This document shows, piece after piece, positions 6,717 to 7,161 of a DNA stretch of 7,161 nt. The translations under genes and the position numbers were made by a program. The DNA is from JBGTKH01 sp041744735. GTDB lineage: Bacteria; Planctomycetota; Planctomycetia; Pirellulales; Pirellulaceae. The stretch spans positions 1 through 7,161 of the forward strand of contig JBGTKH010000393.1 in assembly GCA_041744735.1 (NCBI GenBank), written 5' to 3'. Position 1 is the stretch's first letter. Every line of letters begins with the position of its first letter. The notes beneath the pieces are model-generated. The model was not told where the DNA came from and did no database searches. It worked only from the letters and a program-made list of their open reading frames with translations.

Positions 6717-7161
6717 ATGAAGCGATTTCCTGTTCCTGCCGCCGGCTTGTTGGTGTGTGGGCTGTTGGCTTCACAGGTGCGCGCCCAGCCGTCGTTGACG
6801 CATGCGGTGCCGGCGGCGGTGACGCCCGGCAAGACGGTTGAATTGACGTTGCATGGGGCGAAGTTGGATGAGCCGCTGAGCCTTTGGACCAGCTTCCCTG
6901 CCAACGTGGAGTTGGTGGCGGCCGAAGGTGACAAGCCCAACCCGGCGAAGCGGACGTATCGAGTGACGCTGGATGCCAACGTGCCGGTTGGGCACGGCGG
7001 AATTGTGGTGGCCACGGCCGAAGGGGCGTCGGATGCGCTGGTCGTGTTGATCGACGATCTGCCGACTGTGGCGGACAGCGGCGCAAACACGACCCCCGCG
7101 GACGCTCAGCGGATTGAATTGCCCGTGGCGGTTGACGGCACGGCACAGGCCGCAGGTTCTC
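6717..7161 (+). CDS. Exported protein, 5' part, entering a probable PPC domain (runs off the window)
   Basis: The open frame from ATG 6717 continues without a stop to the last base, giving 148 residues of an incomplete protein. Residues 1-23 are a signal peptide (MKRFPVPAAG, core LLVCGLLA, likely cleavage after VRA). Residues about 28-115 look like an Ig/IPT-like beta domain: AVPAAVTPGKTVELTLHGAK opens it, and a later stretch with VTLDANVPVGHG and VVLIDDLP closes it. After that, NTTPADAQRIELPVAVDGTA resembles the entry to a bacterial pre-peptidase C-terminal (PPC) domain. This pairing is common in exported planctomycete proteins. The ribosome binding site is weak (GAGAG at 6702-6706, 10 bases upstream). 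GTG and GCG/CTG-rich codon use is more GC-rich than the cluster upstream. The catalytic part, if any, lies outside the window, so no activity is claimed. Confidence 0.75.
   Translation, partial: MKRFPVPAAGLLVCGLLASQVRAQPSLTHAVPAAVTPGKTVELTLHGAKLDEPLSLWTSFPANVELVAAEGDKPNPAKRTYRVTLDANVPVGHGGIVVATAEGASDALVVLIDDLPTVADSGANTTPADAQRIELPVAVDGTAQAAGS

Noticed and set aside
6445..7146. Minus-strand open frame of 233 codons over the end of the Stealth gene and the last gene
   Set aside because: The product is Pro/Ser/Arg-rich low-complexity sequence typical of the reverse of GC-rich coding DNA, and the plus strand here has a signal peptide and recognisable domains.

Overview
The window looks like a planctomycete chromosome segment, probably from the Pirellula group. 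The evidence is the large exported protein with the RLEERQMM-type N-terminal signature, a paired dockerin-like segment and Calx-beta domains, planctomycete-style leucine-rich repeats of the 'L..L.L..T.vsDaGL' kind, and a Stealth-type sugar-phosphate transferase. No sequence search was possible, so the assignment rests on family knowledge.

Layout: all supported genes are on the plus strand. (1) 31-3291 encodes a 1086-residue modular surface protein: dockerin-like pair, Gly/Tyr hexapeptide repeat linker, three Calx-beta domains, an unassigned beta-rich region, and a C-terminal region with a recognisable transglutaminase-like Cys-His-Asp triad. (2) 3288-3992 overlaps it by ATGA and encodes an unrecognised exported protein. 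(3) 4039-4521 and (4) 4609-5721 encode two exported proteins sharing one architecture (signal peptide, coiled coil, HEAT-like pair); the second also carries leucine-rich repeats. (5) 5730-6554 is a compact Stealth-family protein. A hairpin and a sigma70-like promoter follow, then (6) 6717 to the window end, the 5' part of an exported protein that appears to enter a pre-peptidase C-terminal (PPC) domain.

Genes 1 to 5 lie close together (4-base overlap, then gaps of 46, 87 and 8 bases to the chosen starts) with no convincing terminator or promoter between them, so they could be one transcription unit. Four of the five products look exported. The fifth is expected to be cytoplasmic and to build a phosphate-linked surface sugar. 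A cell-surface assembly or modification locus is a reasonable inference but is not demonstrated. Gene 6 looks like the start of a separate unit. Much of the upstream third of the segment and the region around gene 2 are more AT-rich than the Stealth gene and gene 6.
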